From: an uncultured Lachnospiraceae bacterium
GTDB taxonomy: Bacteria > Bacillota > Clostridia > Lachnospirales > Lachnospiraceae
DNA: 58,677 nucleotides
Direction of reading: 5' to 3'
Assembly (NCBI GenBank): GCA_947174505.1
Contig: CAMWJF010000025.1
Coordinates: 1 to 58,677, forward strand
Shown: positions 8,729-17,393 of the stretch, piece by piece
Numbering within the stretch: the first letter of the stretch is position 1
Layout: each line of letters starts with the position of its first letter
Position numbers and translations under genes: made by a program
Notes under the pieces: model-generated
Databases searched by the model: none
The model's input: only the letters and a program-made list of their open reading frames with translations
Told to the model about the DNA's origin: nothing

Positions 8729-9739
8729 TTGGCAAACAACGCATTTGGGATCGACCTTGGCACCAGCAATATCAAAATTTACAACCGCGCCGACGACGAT
8801 GTTTTTGTGGAAAAAAACATGATCGCCATCGAGAATAAGAAGACGCTCTTCGCGTACGGTGACGCGGCGTTTGAGATGTATGAAAAGGCGCCGAGCAACA
8901 TCAGCATCACCTATCCTTTAAGCAACGGCGTGATCGCGGATATCCAGAACATGGAGACGCTGGTCAGATATTTCCTGAACGGCATGATGCGGAATAATGT
9001 GCGCCCGGCCGACTATTATATTGCCGTTCCGTGGGATGTGACGGAGGTGGAGAAGCGCGCTTTTAAGGATCTGATCAAGGAGTCCAACGTGAAGGCCAGA
9101 AAGGTCATGGTGGTGGATAAGGCTGTGGCGGACGGTCTCGGTCTCGGTATAGACGTAAAGAATTCCCAGGGCGTCCTGGTGGTCAACGTGGGCTTTGACA
9201 CGACAGAGATATCCATTCTTTCCCTGGGCGGCATTGTCTTAAGCCGACTGATCAAGGTGGGCGGCAGGAAGTTTGACGAGGCTATAAAGGCGGCGATACG
9301 GCGGGAGTACAGTCTGATTATCGGCGGAAAGACGGCCGAGGTTGTAAAAACCTCGCTTCTTGATCTGGAGGATCAGAGAATGGGAGCTGTAGTCTACGGC
9401 AGGGATATCGTGACGGGGCTTCCCGTGGAGCGGGAAATTCCCACCGCCCTTGTAGACGAGTGCCTGATAGAGCATTTTAATTCGATTATTGACAATATTA
9501 AGGTCATTCTGGAACGTACCCCGCCGGAACTGGCAGCGGACATTTACCGTCACGGCATTTATCTGACGGGCGGCGCCTCCCAGGTAAGTAAGCTGGCTCA
9601 GCTTATGAGCAAGGGTACGGGACTGCAGGTGAATGTCTCCGAAAACCCGGTGACCAGCGTGGCTCTCGGCCTTGCGAAGATTATCAAGGAAGAAAATTAT
9701 AAATCGGTTGCTTACGCGATAGAAGGAATGAGTAAATGA
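8729..9739 (+). CDS. mreB: Rod shape-determining protein MreB
   Basis: MreB is a bacterial actin homologue whose membrane-attached filaments guide cell-wall elongation together with MreC, MreD, RodA and PBP2, all encoded directly downstream. The 336-residue protein opens with the actin-fold phosphate-1 loop FGIDLGTSNIKIY and later has VVNVGFDTTEISIL (phosphate 2) and GIYLTGGASQVSKL (adenosine motif). Start is TTG, with AAAGGGG about 10 nt before. The end overlaps mreC by 4 bp (ATGA). Some Firmicutes carry several paralogues (MreB, Mbl, MreBH); the mreCD linkage favours MreB. Confidence 0.93.
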   Translation: MANNAFGIDLGTSNIKIYNRADDDVFVEKNMIAIENKKTLFAYGDAAFEMYEKAPSNISITYPLSNGVIADIQNMETLVRYFLNGMMRNNVRPADYYIAVPWDVTEVEKRAFKDLIKESNVKARKVMVVDKAVADGLGLGIDVKNSQGVLVVNVGFDTTEISILSLGGIVLSRLIKVGGRKFDEAIKAAIRREYSLIIGGKTAEVVKTSLLDLEDQRMGAVVYGRDIVTGLPVEREIPTALVDECLIEHFNSIIDNIKVILERTPPELAADIYRHGIYLTGGASQVSKLAQLMSKGTGLQVNVSENPVTSVALGLAKIIKEENYKSVAYAIEGMSK

Positions 9740-10605
9740 GTCCAATCGTCAAAAGAAAAGGAGAGAAATTTACATTACCCGGTAAATATCTCCTTTTTAT
9801 TTTAACAATCCTCTGCACGGCCATGGTGCTGCTGACCTTGAACACAAAGGCGTTCAGCGGGCCTTTGTCCGCTGTGGCGGGATATATCGTGGTTCCCTTT
9901 GAGGAGGGGATCAGTGCGGTTGGAAGCTGGCTTTCCGGCCGCTCGGAGGAACTTGTGCAGATCAGGGAGCTCCTTGACCAGAATGAGCAGCTAAAAAAAC
10001 AGGTGGATGAGCTTACTATCGAGAATACCAGACTTCAGCAGGACCGTTATGAGCTGACCAACCTGCGGGAGCTTTACAGCCTCGACGCCCAGTACGATGA
10101 GTACGAAATGACAGGCGCGCGCATTATTGCCAGGGATTCCGGCAACTGGTTTTATTCTTTTGTGATCAATAAAGGGGCAAGCGACGGTATCGCCGTGGAT
10201 ATGAATGTGATGGCCGGGAGCGGTCTTGTAGGGCGCGTGGTGGACGTTGGCCCCAACTGGGCGAAGGTGAAGTCCATCATTGCGGACGACTCCAATGTGA
10301 GCGCCATGGTGCTTGCGAGCGCAGACCGTATGATCGTTTCCGGGAACCTGAAACTGTATGCTTCGGGCGTCATTGAGTTTGAGCAGCTTGTGGACAGCGA
10401 CGATGTGGTGGTGGAGGGAGACAAGGTGGTTACCTCCGATATCAGCGATAAGTATCTGCCGGGCATCCTGATCGGATATATCAACACGATCACGCCGGAT
10501 GCGAACAATCTGACCAAGTCCGGGTACATAACCCCGGCCGTGGATTTTGAGCATCTGGAGGAGGTTCTGGTGATCCGGCAGTTGAAGCAGACGATCCCAG
10601 AGTGA
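9736..10605 (+). CDS. mreC: Rod shape-determining protein MreC
   Basis: MreC is the bitopic scaffold that connects cytoplasmic MreB to the periplasmic or extracellular synthases. The 289-residue sequence has a short basic cytoplasmic tail (KRKGEKFTLPGK), one membrane helix at about 16-36 (YLLFILTILCTAMVLLTL), a coiled coil at about 70-112 rich in E, Q and L, and the two beta-domains that include GLVGRVVDVGPNWAKVKSI. The start overlaps the mreB stop as ATGA. A two-hairpin repeat fills the gap to mreD. Confidence 0.95.
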   Translation: MSPIVKRKGEKFTLPGKYLLFILTILCTAMVLLTLNTKAFSGPLSAVAGYIVVPFEEGISAVGSWLSGRSEELVQIRELLDQNEQLKKQVDELTIENTRLQQDRYELTNLRELYSLDAQYDEYEMTGARIIARDSGNWFYSFVINKGASDGIAVDMNVMAGSGLVGRVVDVGPNWAKVKSIIADDSNVSAMVLASADRMIVSGNLKLYASGVIEFEQLVDSDDVVVEGDKVVTSDISDKYLPGILIGYINTITPDANNLTKSGYITPAVDFEHLEEVLVIRQLKQTIPE

Positions 10606-10610
10606 GCAGC

Positions 10611-10701
10611 GTGAGAAGTACTTCTAAACTCAGCAGCAGAGGCTGCTTCGCCAAGAAGTACTAAATCTCACGCGAGAGAATACCAGAAAGCAGGCATTCT
10701 C
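10611..10701 (+). repeat. Two-hairpin intergenic repeat, copy B (mreC-mreD)
   Basis: This is the best-preserved copy. Outer arms GTGAGAAGTACTTCT and AGAAGTACTAAATCTCAC pair almost fully. Inside is AGCAG(CAGAGG)CTGCT. The second hairpin is GAGAATACC / GGCATTCTC around an AGAAAGCA loop. It starts 5 nt after the mreC stop; the mreD Shine-Dalgarno sequence follows directly behind it. Confidence 0.8.
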
Positions 10702-10723
10702 TGCTGTAAATGGAGAATTTACG

Positions 10724-11242
10724 ATGAAACGTGGCGTTATTACCGCATTACTGATTTTTATGTGTTTCCTGCTGCAGTGTACGGTGTTCCGTGCGCTGGC
10801 TTTCGGCGGCATTGTGCCCAATTTGCTGATTGTGCTGTCGGCTTCCTTCGGCTTTATGAGGGGGGAGAAGACCGGGCTTATCATCGGGTTTTTCTGCGGT
10901 CTGCTGGTGGATATCTTCTTTGCCAGCGTGATTGGGTTCTATGCGCTTCTTTACATGTATATCGGCTATATGAACGGCAAGTTTGCGGCGATTTTTTATC
11001 CGCAGGACATTAAGCTGCCGGTGGCGCTTATCCTTTGCAGTGATTTTCTCTATGGCATCGGCTGCTATGTGATCCTGTTTCTTCTGCGGGGGCGTTTTGA
11101 ATTTACATATTACCTCCTGCATATTATTTTTCCGGAAATTGTGTATACCATTGCAGTTACTTTGCTTTTATATCCGCTCATTCTCTGGATTAACACAGGG
11201 CTTGAGCGAAGCGAACTGAGGAGCGGAAAGAAGTTTGTTTGA
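10724..11242 (+). CDS. mreD: Rod shape-determining protein MreD
   Basis: MreD is a small polytopic membrane protein of the elongation machinery. The 172-residue sequence is almost entirely hydrophobic, with about five membrane segments: ITALLIFMCFLLQCTVF, NLLIVLSASFGFM, GLIIGFFCGLLVDIFFA, LYMYIGY and the C-terminal stretches up to about residue 160. The end overlaps the PBP2 start by 8 bp. Identification rests on size, topology and position between mreC and a class B PBP rather than on catalytic motifs. Confidence 0.9.
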   Translation: MKRGVITALLIFMCFLLQCTVFRALAFGGIVPNLLIVLSASFGFMRGEKTGLIIGFFCGLLVDIFFASVIGFYALLYMYIGYMNGKFAAIFYPQDIKLPVALILCSDFLYGIGCYVILFLLRGRFEFTYYLLHIIFPEIVYTIAVTLLLYPLILWINTGLERSELRSGKKFV

Positions 11243-14111
11243 GGAACTGTTGGAGCATTTTAAAGAAAATTTTATGAATATGGTAACCTCCCGGCTTCTC
11301 GTGCTGCTGCTTGTGATTGCCGGTATGGGCGGATACCTGATTTACTGGATCTTTCAGCTCCAGATTGTGGATGGGGAGCAGTATTACAATGACTTCCAGC
11401 TAAAGATCAAAAAGGAGAGGACGCTTCCCGCCACCAGAGGCAACATTCTGGACCGGGACGGCAATCTTCTGGCTTACAATGAGCTGGCTTACTCCGTCAC
11501 CATCGAGGATGTGTATGAGTCGGGACGGGGAAAAAATGCAAAGCTGAACGATGCGATCCGCAGACTGATTGCCATGATTGAAGAAAACGGCGACCATGTG
11601 ATCAGCGATTTTCATATCGAACTTAACAAGAGCGGGCAGTATGTGTATAACGTGGAGGGCTCGCAGCTTTTGCGTTTTCTGGCGGATATTTACGGATACG
11701 CCTCGATAGACGACCTGAAGGAGCGGGAGAAGGCGGCAGCTCCCGAGGATGTAGTCGAATATCTGTGCGGGACAAGCCGTTACGGTATAGGTGATTATAC
11801 GGATGATGAAGATTCGGACAGCTTCGTGGAAGGGCTCGGATTTTCCAAAGAGGAGGTGTTGAAGATCATCACCATCCGCTATGCCATGAGCGCAAACAGC
11901 TACCAGAGGTATATCGCCACCACGGTGGCGGAGAATGTCTCACAGGAGACGGTGGCTGTCATTATGGAGAATGCGGACAGTCTTGACGGCGTATCCATCG
12001 CCGAGGGAACGATCCGAAAATATAATGAGAGCATCTATTATGCCCAGGTGATCGGCTACACGGGCCGGGTGGCGCAGGAGGAGCTGCAGGAGCTGCAGGC
12101 GCAGGATCCTACGTATGATTTGAATGACACAGTGGGAAAATCCGGGATCGAAGCCTCCATGGAGATGGAACTGCAGGGGAAAAAGGGTTCCGAGACCGTG
12201 TACGTGGACAACATGGGTAAGGTGGTGGAGACCAGTGACCGGGTGGAGCCTGCGGCGGGCAACGATATCGTCCTGACACTGGACACAGGGCTGCAGAAGG
12301 CATGCTATCATATTCTGGAATCCAAGCTTGCAGCAATTCTGTTAAATAAGATCGAGAATATCAGGGAATACACACCCCCGGAGGGAGGCAGCGGCGGGAA
12401 TATTCCCATTCCCATCTACGATGTGTATTACGCCTGCATCAACAACAACGTGATCGACACCACCCACTTTACGTCGGAGTATGCGGGAGAGACGGAAAAG
12501 GCCGTGCATGAGGCTTATCTGGATAAAAAGGCTCGTGTGTTTGCTACCCTGCAGGACGAGCTGACAGAGAGCTGTACCCCCTATGAGGCGCTGACGGAGG
12601 AGTATCAGGTCTATGAGAGCTATGTGGCGGCCACTCTGTATGACAGGGATATTCTGATGGAGGATGTGGTGGATAAAACCGATGCCACCTACCTCGCATG
12701 GACGAAGGACGAGGTAATCAGCTTAAACGAGTATCTGAATTATGCCATTGCGCAGAATTGGATTAATGTCTCCAAACTGGATATTGACTCGCGTTATTCA
12801 GACTCCGTGGAGATTTACAATAAGATTCTGGAATATATTTTCGGTGTGCTTGACCGGGATCTGGATTTTGACAAAAAAATTTACCGGTACATGATCCTGA
12901 ATGATGAGCTTTCCGGGCGGCAGATCTGTGAGCTGCTTATGGAGCAGTACGTGGTGGAGCCCACCGAGGAGGAAATCGCGCAGTTTCGGGCCGGGACAGT
13001 GACGCCATACGCTTTTATGCGAAACCGCATAGAGCAGCTTGAGCTGACACCGGCGCAGCTTGCTCTTGATCCTTATTCCGGCTCCATAGTCGTCACGGAT
13101 GTGAATACGGGGGAGGTGCTTGCTATTTCCTCCTATCCCAGTTACGACAATAACCGGATGGCAAACGGCGTGGATGCGGCCTACTTTGCAAGCCTGAGAA
13201 ACGATCTGTCCAGTCCCATGCTAAACTATGCGACCCAGCAGCGGACGGCGCCCGGTTCTACCTTCAAGCCGGTGTCCGCCACGGCGGGGCTTTTGGAGGG
13301 CGTGATTACCCTGACGGACAGCATTACCTGTGCCGGTATTTTTGACAAGGTTTCCCCGCCGGCGCGATGTCATATTTATCCCGGCGCCCACGGTTCCTTA
13401 AACATAACAGGAGGTATCCGATACTCCTGCAATGCCTATTTTTATGAGGTTGGCTACCGTCTGGGGACTGTGGGAGACACCTACAATGACAGCGTGGGGC
13501 TGAATAAGCTGGCAAAATATGCAGATATGTATGGCCTTTCGGAAACTTCCGGCATTGAGATTGAGGAGTATGCCCCGGGTGTATCCGATCTGGACGCGGT
13601 CCGTTCCGCCATCGGCCACGGCACGAACAACTACACCACGGCAGGGCTTGCGCGATATGTTACAACCGTCGCAAACAGCGGAACATGTTATAATTTAACC
13701 TTGGTGGATAAGGTGGAAGACCAGAACGGCGGCCTGATCCGGGACAATATGGCCACGGTCAGAAACCGGATTGACATGGACCAGGCATACTGGAATGCCA
13801 TCCACATGGGAATGCGCCAGGTGGTGGAGAATAAGGCATACTTTGCCGATCTGGATGTGAATGTGGCCGGTAAGACCGGTACGGCGCAGGAGAGCAGAAA
13901 CCGTCCCAACCACGCGCTCTTTATCAGCTACGCGCCCTATGAAGCGCCGGAAATATCGGTGACGGTGCGTGTGGCGAATGGATATACATCCGATTATGCG
14001 GCCCAGATTGGCAAGGACGTATATGAATATTACTATGGGCTGAAGGATGAAAATGAAATCATTACCGGTACGGCAGGTGAACTGGAAGGCGGTGCGATCA
14101 ATGCCGATTAA
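11235..14111 (+). CDS. mrdA: Penicillin-binding protein 2, elongation transpeptidase (long form)
   Basis: This class B PBP cross-links peptidoglycan during elongation, working with RodA. One membrane helix at about 17-38 is followed by a dimerisation domain (TRGNILDRDGNLLAYN). The transpeptidase motifs are intact: STFK with nucleophile S675, SCN at 731-733 and KTGT at K880. At 958 aa it is about 300 residues longer than typical PBP2. Most of the excess lies at about residues 370-615, between the dimerisation region and the transpeptidase core, and is acidic and not recognisable. Start is TTG with GGAAAG 4 nt upstream, overlapping mreD. Confidence 0.92.
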   Translation: MFEELLEHFKENFMNMVTSRLLVLLLVIAGMGGYLIYWIFQLQIVDGEQYYNDFQLKIKKERTLPATRGNILDRDGNLLAYNELAYSVTIEDVYESGRGKNAKLNDAIRRLIAMIEENGDHVISDFHIELNKSGQYVYNVEGSQLLRFLADIYGYASIDDLKEREKAAAPEDVVEYLCGTSRYGIGDYTDDEDSDSFVEGLGFSKEEVLKIITIRYAMSANSYQRYIATTVAENVSQETVAVIMENADSLDGVSIAEGTIRKYNESIYYAQVIGYTGRVAQEELQELQAQDPTYDLNDTVGKSGIEASMEMELQGKKGSETVYVDNMGKVVETSDRVEPAAGNDIVLTLDTGLQKACYHILESKLAAILLNKIENIREYTPPEGGSGGNIPIPIYDVYYACINNNVIDTTHFTSEYAGETEKAVHEAYLDKKARVFATLQDELTESCTPYEALTEEYQVYESYVAATLYDRDILMEDVVDKTDATYLAWTKDEVISLNEYLNYAIAQNWINVSKLDIDSRYSDSVEIYNKILEYIFGVLDRDLDFDKKIYRYMILNDELSGRQICELLMEQYVVEPTEEEIAQFRAGTVTPYAFMRNRIEQLELTPAQLALDPYSGSIVVTDVNTGEVLAISSYPSYDNNRMANGVDAAYFASLRNDLSSPMLNYATQQRTAPGSTFKPVSATAGLLEGVITLTDSITCAGIFDKVSPPARCHIYPGAHGSLNITGGIRYSCNAYFYEVGYRLGTVGDTYNDSVGLNKLAKYADMYGLSETSGIEIEEYAPGVSDLDAVRSAIGHGTNNYTTAGLARYVTTVANSGTCYNLTLVDKVEDQNGGLIRDNMATVRNRIDMDQAYWNAIHMGMRQVVENKAYFADLDVNVAGKTGTAQESRNRPNHALFISYAPYEAPEISVTVRVANGYTSDYAAQIGKDVYEYYYGLKDENEIITGTAGELEGGAINAD

Positions 14112-14153
14112 CGGCCGGACGATATAGTAAACTGCTCTGATGTGGAGGTAAAT

Positions 14154-14834
14154 ATGAAAAATGCGGTAATTATCAAGAGTTTCCAGAATGGACTTTCCAT
14201 CTTTCTGGACAGCGAGCTTCCCTTTTCGCAGCTTCTGGAGGAGATTGCGATGAAGTTCAGCGAGTCCGCCAATTTCTTTAAGGACGCCAGCATGGTGCTC
14301 TCCTTTGAGGGCAGGGTGCTTTCCGATCAGGAGGAGCGTCAGATTGTGGACACCATATCGGCCAATTCCCGGCTGAATATTGTCTGTATTATGGGAAAGG
14401 ATGAGGAGACGGACAGAAGCTTTATCAAGGCGTTGCAGCAGCTTTCCTTCCATCAGGAGGTGCTGGAGAATGCGGGACAGTTCTATAAGGGAACCTTAAA
14501 GGACGGCCAGATTCTGGAGACGGAGAACAGTATCATTGTGCTGGGGGACGTCTATCCGGGTGCGTGCATTATATCCAGCAAGGATATTGTGGTGCTGGGC
14601 GGCCTTTACGGACAGGCTTACGCCGGAGGTAACGGTGAGGACGGACATTTTGTGGTAGCGCTTGAAATGTCGCCGGAGAAGTTAAAGATCGGCGATTTCA
14701 AATATAAAACATCAGAGAAACAGAGCAAATGGTCGATCAAACCGAAGATTCAGCCGAAAATTGCTTATGTAAAGGACGCCAGAGTATTTATTGAGCCGAT
14801 TACCAAAGAATTACTGAACGATCTGCCATTCTAA
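14154..14834 (+). CDS. minC: Septum site-determining protein MinC
   Basis: MinC inhibits FtsZ polymerisation away from midcell and is brought to the membrane by MinD. The 226-residue protein has an N-terminal domain (NAVIIKSFQNGLSIFLDSEL) and the glycine-rich right-handed beta-helix of the C-terminal domain (NSIIVLGDVYPGACIISSKDIVVLGGLYGQAYAGG). ATG at 14154 follows GGAGG by 5 nt; an in-frame GTG at 14142 overlaps that Shine-Dalgarno sequence and is rejected. It heads a minC-minD-minE set read with the elongation genes. Confidence 0.93.
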   Translation: MKNAVIIKSFQNGLSIFLDSELPFSQLLEEIAMKFSESANFFKDASMVLSFEGRVLSDQEERQIVDTISANSRLNIVCIMGKDEETDRSFIKALQQLSFHQEVLENAGQFYKGTLKDGQILETENSIIVLGDVYPGACIISSKDIVVLGGLYGQAYAGGNGEDGHFVVALEMSPEKLKIGDFKYKTSEKQSKWSIKPKIQPKIAYVKDARVFIEPITKELLNDLPF

Positions 14835-14842
14835 AGTTCAGC

Positions 14843-14990
14843 CATGCTCTGTAAAAATGGGCGAATCATGCTCGCATGGATGAGCCATCTTTACAGAGCA
14901 TGAGCGGAGCGCCATCTCATGGGCAAAGTTAACTGCGTAAGCAGTGGGAAAGCGCCGCAGGCGCCTTTGCGAATGGCGCGGGCTGAACGA
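14843..14990 (+). repeat. Large structured palindromes between minC and minD
   Basis: A 60-bp hairpin (14843-14902) has arms CATGCTCTGTAAA and TTTACAGAGCATG, extended by ATGGGC/GCCAT, with a small CATGC-TCG-CATG type palindrome in the loop. Behind it GCAAAG (14923) and CTTTGC (14965) enclose two more hairpins, CTGC-GTAA-GCAG and GCGCC-GCA-GGCGC, giving a possible three-way junction. No reading frame explains this stretch. Confidence 0.7.
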
Positions 14991-15044
14991 TGTGGGCGGA
15001 GAGGTTCAGGGGACGATAACAATTCATGTAACGGAGGTTTGGGT

Positions 15045-15836
15045 ATGAGTGAAGTGATTGTCGTCACGTCAGGGAAAGGCGGGGTGGGAAAGACCACCAC
15101 CTCTGCAAACGTCGGAACAGGTCTGGCAGCTATGGGGAAGAAGGTCATTCTGATCGACACGGATATCGGCCTTCGGAATCTGGATGTGGTGATGGGACTG
15201 GAGAACCGGATTGTGTACAATCTGGTGGATGTGGTAGAGGGAAACTGCCGCATCAAGCAGGCAATTATAAGGGACAAGCGTTATCCGACCCTGTTTCTCT
15301 TACCGTCGGCGCAGACAAAGGATAAAAGCGCGGTCAATCCTTCCCAGATGGTGCGCATGATCAGCCATCTGCGGGATCAGTTTGATTATATTATACTGGA
15401 TTGTCCGGCAGGAATTGAACAGGGGTTTCAGAACGCCATCGCGGGTGCGGACAGGGCGCTTGTGGTTACTACGCCGGAGGTTTCCGCGATCCGGGATGCG
15501 GACAGGATCATCGGCCTTCTGGAAGCCAATGAAATACATAGGATGGATCTGATTATCAACAGGATCAGACAGGATATGATTAGAAGGGGCGATATGATGT
15601 CCTCGGAGGATGTGGTGGATATTTTGTCGCTGCCCCTGATCGGAAGGGTGCCGGATGACGAAAATGTGGTGATAGCCACAAACCAAGGAGAACCGTTAGT
15701 CGGGAGCAATACACTGGCGGGGAAGGCATACCAGAATATCTGTTACCGGATCGTAGGCGAGGATGTTCCTTTCATGGATTTTGATAAGGGCGTCTCGTTT
15801 TGGACCAGAGTGACGGGTATTTTCCATAAAGGTTAG
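15045..15836 (+). CDS. minD: Septum site-determining protein MinD
   Basis: MinD is a membrane-cycling ParA-type ATPase that carries MinC. The 263-residue protein has the deviant Walker A SGKGGVGKTT (residues 9-18, signature lysine K11), DTDIGLRNLD and the Walker B-like DYIILDCPAGIE. It ends with an amphipathic membrane-targeting helix (SFWTRVTGIFHKG). The start at 15045 follows ACGGAGG. The frame stays open upstream through the structured repeat, but those residues are not MinD-like. minE follows 11 bp later. Confidence 0.97.
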   Translation: MSEVIVVTSGKGGVGKTTTSANVGTGLAAMGKKVILIDTDIGLRNLDVVMGLENRIVYNLVDVVEGNCRIKQAIIRDKRYPTLFLLPSAQTKDKSAVNPSQMVRMISHLRDQFDYIILDCPAGIEQGFQNAIAGADRALVVTTPEVSAIRDADRIIGLLEANEIHRMDLIINRIRQDMIRRGDMMSSEDVVDILSLPLIGRVPDDENVVIATNQGEPLVGSNTLAGKAYQNICYRIVGEDVPFMDFDKGVSFWTRVTGIFHKG

Positions 15837-15847
15837 GGGGGATCAGT

Positions 15848-16111
15848 GTGTTTAAAAATCTGTTAAAACGGAAAAGCTCCAGAGAAATAGCCAAAGACCG
15901 GCTTAAAATACTGCTTATCTCCGACAGGGTCAACTGTTCGCAGGAGATGATGGAGATGATAAAGAACGATATCGCCAAGGTGATATCCAAGTACATGAAG
16001 ATCGATGCCGAGAGCATGGAGATTCAGATTACGCAGACAAACGGCAAGGGACACGGGATCAAAAATCCGACGCTTTATGCGAATATACCGATTCTGGATT
16101 TAAAACAATAA
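15848..16111 (+). CDS. minE: Cell division topological specificity factor MinE
   Basis: MinE stimulates the MinD ATPase and restricts MinCD to the poles. The 87-residue size is normal. The N-terminal amphipathic FKNLLKRK membrane segment and MinD-contact region (REIAKDRLKILLISDR) are followed by the topological specificity domain. Start is GTG preceded by a G-rich Shine-Dalgarno sequence (AGGGGGG). MinE in a Clostridium-type Firmicute implies an oscillating Min system rather than the DivIVA type of Bacillus. The stop codon directly abuts the first 57-bp repeat block. Confidence 0.95.
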   Translation: MFKNLLKRKSSREIAKDRLKILLISDRVNCSQEMMEMIKNDIAKVISKYMKIDAESMEIQITQTNGKGHGIKNPTLYANIPILDLKQ

Positions 16112-16252
16112 CAAATCGAGCTCCGCTCGATTGCGAGCTCCACTCGATTGCGAGCTCCACTCGATTGCGAGGACTGCCTTCGGCAGCCTTGGTGGAAAAA
16201 CAAATAGATAACAATGCTCGATTGTGAGGACTGCCTGTGGCAGCCTCGGTAC
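16112..16252 (+). repeat. 57-bp repeat block 1 (minE-rodA)
   Basis: The block starts at the first base after the minE stop. It opens with the palindrome AATCGAGC-TCC-GCTCGATT (16114-16132). TCGATTGCGAGCTCCAC is then repeated twice in tandem (16127-16160). Two 57-bp-spaced units follow, each with TCGATTGYGAGGACTGCC and a GGCAGCCT hairpin partner (starts at 16161 and 16218). It fills almost the whole gap before rodA. Confidence 0.8.
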
Positions 16253-16271
16253 ATCAGGATGAAGGAGTTTT

Positions 16272-17393
16272 ATGTTAAAGCATTATCATATCAGGGACTA
16301 TGATTTTAAATTGATCGTTTTGGTGGTGGCGCTCACAGCAGTGGGCGTTCTTGCCATCGGCAGCGCAAAGGAATCCCTGCAGTCCAGACAGCTCGCCGGG
16401 GCTGTTTTTGGCTTTTTTCTGATGGTGGTTCTGTCCCTGTTTGATTATTCTGTGATTCTTAGGTTTTACTGGATTATGTATGTGGCGAATCTGGTCCTTC
16501 TGTATCTGGTGAGGGCGATCGGCGTGGAGGTGGCCGGCGCCCAGCGATGGCTGAACCTCTTTGGCATCCAGTTCCAGCCTTCGGAGACAGCTAAGATTCT
16601 GTTGATTTTATTCTTTGCACAGTTTATCATGAAACATAAGGATGAGATGGGGACATTAAAAATTGTCGGGGGCTGTATCCTTCTGTTTGTCCCCTCGATC
16701 ATTCTGATTCTCAAGCAGCCGGATCTTTCCACCAGCATTATGGTGGTGATCCTTTTCTGCGTGGTGATGTTTGTAGGCGGCGTGAGCTGGAAATATGTGA
16801 TTCTGGCCATTTCCGTGGCGGTACCGGCTTTTATCATCGCACTGACGCTTATTTTGCAGCCGGAGCAGGAAATTATCAACGATTTCCAGCAGAGGCGTAT
16901 TCTGGCATGGCTTTACCCGGACCAGTACTCTGATACGGAGGCCTACCAGCAGAATAATTCCATGATGGCCATCGGCTCCGGGATGCTTTACGGAAAAGGC
17001 TACAACACCAACGAAATCAGTTCCGTAAAAAACGGTAATTTCATAGCGGAGGTGGAGACAGACTTTATTTATGCGGTAATCGGCGAAGAATTTGGGTTTG
17101 TCGGCGGCTGTGTGGTAATTGTGTTATTGATTTTCATCTCATTTGAATGTATTATGGTAGCTAGGAAGGCAAAAGATCTGGCGGGTACGATTATCGCGGC
17201 GGGGGTTGCAGCGCTGATCGGCTTTCAGGGGATGCTGAACATTGCGGTGGCTACCGGCGCAAGTCCGAATACGGGTATCCCGCTTCCGTTTGTCAGTTAT
17301 GGCCTGACTTCGGTCGTAAGTCTCTATATCGGAATCGGGTTCGTATTGAACATACGGCTGCAATGTAAAAATGACAGGGGTGTTAGCAAATGA
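16272..17393 (+). CDS. rodA: Peptidoglycan glycosyltransferase RodA (SEDS family)
   Basis: RodA is the SEDS-family glycosyltransferase that polymerises lipid II for elongation, paired with the PBP2 encoded upstream. The 373-residue protein has about ten membrane segments and the family motifs AQRWLNLFGIQFQPSE near residue 93 and GEEFGFVGG, plus the C-terminal PLPFVSYGLTS. FtsW and SpoVE share these motifs; linkage to mreBCD, PBP2 and min favours RodA. The start is 8 nt after AAGGAG. The stop overlaps mgsA by 4 bp (ATGA). Confidence 0.92.
   Translation: MLKHYHIRDYDFKLIVLVVALTAVGVLAIGSAKESLQSRQLAGAVFGFFLMVVLSLFDYSVILRFYWIMYVANLVLLYLVRAIGVEVAGAQRWLNLFGIQFQPSETAKILLILFFAQFIMKHKDEMGTLKIVGGCILLFVPSIILILKQPDLSTSIMVVILFCVVMFVGGVSWKYVILAISVAVPAFIIALTLILQPEQEIINDFQQRRILAWLYPDQYSDTEAYQQNNSMMAIGSGMLYGKGYNTNEISSVKNGNFIAEVETDFIYAVIGEEFGFVGGCVVIVLLIFISFECIMVARKAKDLAGTIIAAGVAALIGFQGMLNIAVATGASPNTGIPLPFVSYGLTSVVSLYIGIGFVLNIRLQCKNDRGVSK

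Noticed and set aside
13695..14453. 252-codon minus-strand frame across the PBP2 end and minC
   Set aside because: It spans two genes and their gap on the opposite strand; no promoter or ribosome-binding site.
14919..15044. Extended N terminus for MinD
   Set aside because: The frame is open upstream only through structured repeat sequence; the ATG at 15045 has a strong Shine-Dalgarno sequence and begins the normal MinD sequence.
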